The notes under the pieces were generated by a model. That model had not been told where the DNA came from and ran no database searches. It worked only from the letters and a program-made list of their open reading frames with translations. The position numbers and the translations under genes were made by a program. Shown one piece after another: positions 62,034 through 64,000 of a stretch of DNA of 64,000 bases. The stretch spans positions 62,001 to 126,000 of the forward strand of contig NZ_FXTN01000008.1 in the NCBI RefSeq assembly GCF_900182595.1. The letters run 5' to 3'. Source of the stretch: Pedobacter westerhofensis. Lineage in GTDB: Bacteria; Bacteroidota; Bacteroidia; Sphingobacteriales; Sphingobacteriaceae. How positions within the stretch are numbered: the stretch's first letter is position 1; each line of letters starts with the position of its first letter.

Positions 62034-64000
62034 ATGAACAATTTAAGCTGTAAATTTATATTTATACTGCTCGCTATTTGTATTACTGCCACTTCCTTTC
62101 AACTTCATGCTCAGGCCCCGGGGTCTGGTAAACTTACAGGAAAAATTGTAGACGCCCAAACAAATGAAACGATTCCTTTTGCCTCCGCAGTGATTATGAA
62201 CAGGCAAACAAAAGTCAATGTAGCAACAGGCCAGACCGACGTTAACGGTAATCTTGTGATCAATGGTATCCCTAATGGTACCTTCTCTATTAAGATCAGT
62301 TATGTAGGCTACCAGACACTGGTTAGAGATTCAGTCTCTGTGAGTGCCTCAAAACAAATGCTTGCACTGGGCACCATCAAAATGAAAGCTTCTAAAGGTA
62401 CTGTGCTGAATGAGGTAAACGTGACTGCCAAGAAAGCGCCAATACAACTGGGTATCGATAAAAAAGTATTTTCGGTAGACCAGAGCCTGGTAAGCGAGGG
62501 CGGATCTGCTTCAGACCTGTTAACCAATGTTCCATCGGTACAGATCGATGTAGATGGAAATGTTAGCCTTAGAGGGTCAACAGGTGTAAAAGTACTGATT
62601 GATGGAAAACCTTCGCTGATAGCAGGCGGAGACATTGCTTCGATCCTGGCTTCGATCCCTGCAAGTTCTATCGAAACTGTGGAAGTGATCACTAACCCTT
62701 CATCAAAATATGATGCAGAGGGTAACTCCGGCATTATCAATATCGTCCTGAAGAGAAACTCAAAACTGGGATTGAACGGAAACATTGCTCTCACCGCCGG
62801 TAACAGGGATAACTATAACGGGAATGCCAGCTTAAGCTTTCAGAATAATAAGATCAACCTGTACGGAAATTATGGCTACCGGTATGGTAAACGCATAGGT
62901 GGTGGCTATAACAATATCACTTATCTAAACCGCGCCGACTCTCTGGGAAGAGCTGAACAGCTGACCACCTCCAATCAGCTGGAGAAAACCCACAATGCAA
63001 AAGCCGGGATAGATTACTACCTGACCAAAAAGGATATCCTGAGTTTTGGTGTCTCTTATAATAAACGTGACCAGGATAAAAGAGACTTTTTGAATGTAAA
63101 TACGTATAACAACATAGATGGCTCTCCCATACTTTTAAGTGACAGGATCAATACTACTGACGGTAGCGGCGATAGCTATGACCTGAACCTGGATTACAGC
63201 CATAAATGGAAACCTAACCAGGAACTGACGTTTAATTTTGGATATTCGCACGGGACAAACGATAACTTTCAGCAGTACAACACGACCGTACTTAGCCAGA
63301 ATGGCCTTCCTGCAACAGATCCATCAGAAATTCTGACTAACGATAACGACGGTACAAACAAAAATTACAATATACAGGCTGATTATACCATGCCTTTAGG
63401 CAAGCTTGGTAAACTTGAAACAGGATACCGCAGCCAGATCAAGTACTCCGATAACAATACCATTGCAAGAACATATAACGATGCAACGGGTGCCTTTGAC
63501 AATAATTACCAGCTATCCAACCTGTTTAACAGCAAAGACCAGGTTCATGCCTTGTATGCGAATTATTCAAACCAGATCAAAAACTTTGGTTACCAGGTTG
63601 GACTGAGAGGCGAGATGGCCAGGCTAAACACCAACTCCGGCGGTTACGACCTTAACGGTACGGTAACCAATGCCGCCGGACGTATTGCCTATGACAGGTT
63701 ATATCCAAGTATTTTCCTGACACAGAAGTTTAAAGGCGAGCAGCAGTTACAATTAAGCTATACCAGAAGGGTAAACAGGCCAAGACCATGGGATACCAAT
63801 CCTTTCATAGATTATTCAGATCCCTTGAGCTGGCGCCAGGGTAACCCCAACCTGCTTCCTGAAGATGTACACTCCTATGAGTTAAGCTACAGTAAGTTCT
63901 GGCCAAAGGTAACGCTGATCACCAGTTTATATTCACGCCATACCAACGACCTCATCCAGCGGGTGCGCTCTGCACCAGACTCGGCAGGGGTGATTATCCT
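62034..64000 (+). CDS. TonB-dependent receptor, C-terminus cut by the window edge
   Basis: At least 655 codons are open from the ATG at 62034 to base 64000 with no stop. A signal peptide ends LHAQAP. A carboxypeptidase-like (CarboxypepD_reg) domain (KLTGKIVDAQTNETIPFASA, SYVGYQTLV) is followed by the plug domain (DLLTNVPSVQIDVDGN, SLRGSTGVKVLIDGKPSL, VEVITNPSSKYDAEGN), then barrel strands such as LQLSYTRRVNRP. It is an outer-membrane transporter-like protein of the OMP_b-brl_3 type; the substrate is unknown. No partner SusD gene is visible in the window. Confidence 0.93.
   Translation, partial: MNNLSCKFIFILLAICITATSFQLHAQAPGSGKLTGKIVDAQTNETIPFASAVIMNRQTKVNVATGQTDVNGNLVINGIPNGTFSIKISYVGYQTLVRDSVSVSASKQMLALGTIKMKASKGTVLNEVNVTAKKAPIQLGIDKKVFSVDQSLVSEGGSASDLLTNVPSVQIDVDGNVSLRGSTGVKVLIDGKPSLIAGGDIASILASIPASSIETVEVITNPSSKYDAEGNSGIINIVLKRNSKLGLNGNIALTAGNRDNYNGNASLSFQNNKINLYGNYGYRYGKRIGGGYNNITYLNRADSLGRAEQLTTSNQLEKTHNAKAGIDYYLTKKDILSFGVSYNKRDQDKRDFLNVNTYNNIDGSPILLSDRINTTDGSGDSYDLNLDYSHKWKPNQELTFNFGYSHGTNDNFQQYNTTVLSQNGLPATDPSEILTNDNDGTNKNYNIQADYTMPLGKLGKLETGYRSQIKYSDNNTIARTYNDATGAFDNNYQLSNLFNSKDQVHALYANYSNQIKNFGYQVGLRGEMARLNTNSGGYDLNGTVTNAAGRIAYDRLYPSIFLTQKFKGEQQLQLSYTRRVNRPRPWDTNPFIDYSDPLSWRQGNPNLLPEDVHSYELSYSKFWPKVTLITSLYSRHTNDLIQRVRSAPDSAGVII

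Overview
The window is a chromosomal segment of a Bacteroidota bacterium, most likely a Sphingobacteriaceae member close to Pedobacter. The evidence is a type IX secretion (T9SS) pair (a PKD-rich giant with a gliding-type C-terminal domain plus PorP/SprF), a DUF4251 protein, SecA far longer than the E. coli protein, DPP-IV and NPP-type secreted hydrolases, a TonB-dependent receptor, almost no Shine-Dalgarno sequences before start codons, and repeated TAnnTTTG promoter boxes. No rRNA, tRNA, CRISPR array, prophage or insertion sequence was seen. Most of the window is housekeeping core.

Layout. 0-8 kb: Omp85-like barrel, methyltransferase, SirB1-like protein, then a minus-strand operon of secreted M20 peptidase, prfB (with a programmed +1 frameshift) and a secreted alpha/beta hydrolase, then pgi. 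8-17 kb: DUF4251 protein; minus-strand operon SGNH hydrolase-dnaG-yraN-glutamine cyclotransferase; NPP phosphodiesterase; operon SPOR protein-M20 peptidase-secreted protein. 17-22 kb: secA and divergent purD. 22.0-22.7 kb: the only long gap, holding a possible 41-codon gene and a 224-bp near-perfect palindrome. 22.7-30.5 kb: an arginase-fold protein with lost metal ligands, divergent from a plus-strand run of reductase/epimerase, a SerB-SerA-tail fusion and tryptophan dioxygenase, then ilvE and DPP-IV.

30.7-35.2 kb: a coiled-coil protein built from 42-bp tandem repeats, and two tandem AsmA-like paralogues. 35.3-44 kb: miaB, a receiver-less sigma-54 activator, lptE, an acidic repeat protein, secG, a PLP enzyme and groESL. 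44-53.5 kb: the T9SS client and PorP/SprF, MgtC-like protein, L-serine dehydratase. 53.5-64 kb: GDSL lipoprotein, lipB, phosphopantetheinyl transferase, dcd, a barrel-less TonB-plug protein, an enoyl-CoA isomerase plus 2,4-dienoyl-CoA reductase pair (unsaturated fatty-acid oxidation), clpS, a monothiol thioredoxin-fold protein and the start of a TonB-dependent receptor cut by the window edge.

The most unusual features are the 22.5-kb palindrome with its neighbouring small ORF, the degenerate arginase-fold protein, the SerB-SerA-tail fusion, the 42-bp coiled-coil array, and an exact RF2 frameshift site with a strong internal Shine-Dalgarno element in a genome that barely uses such elements for initiation. 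I did not see a complete undescribed multi-gene system.
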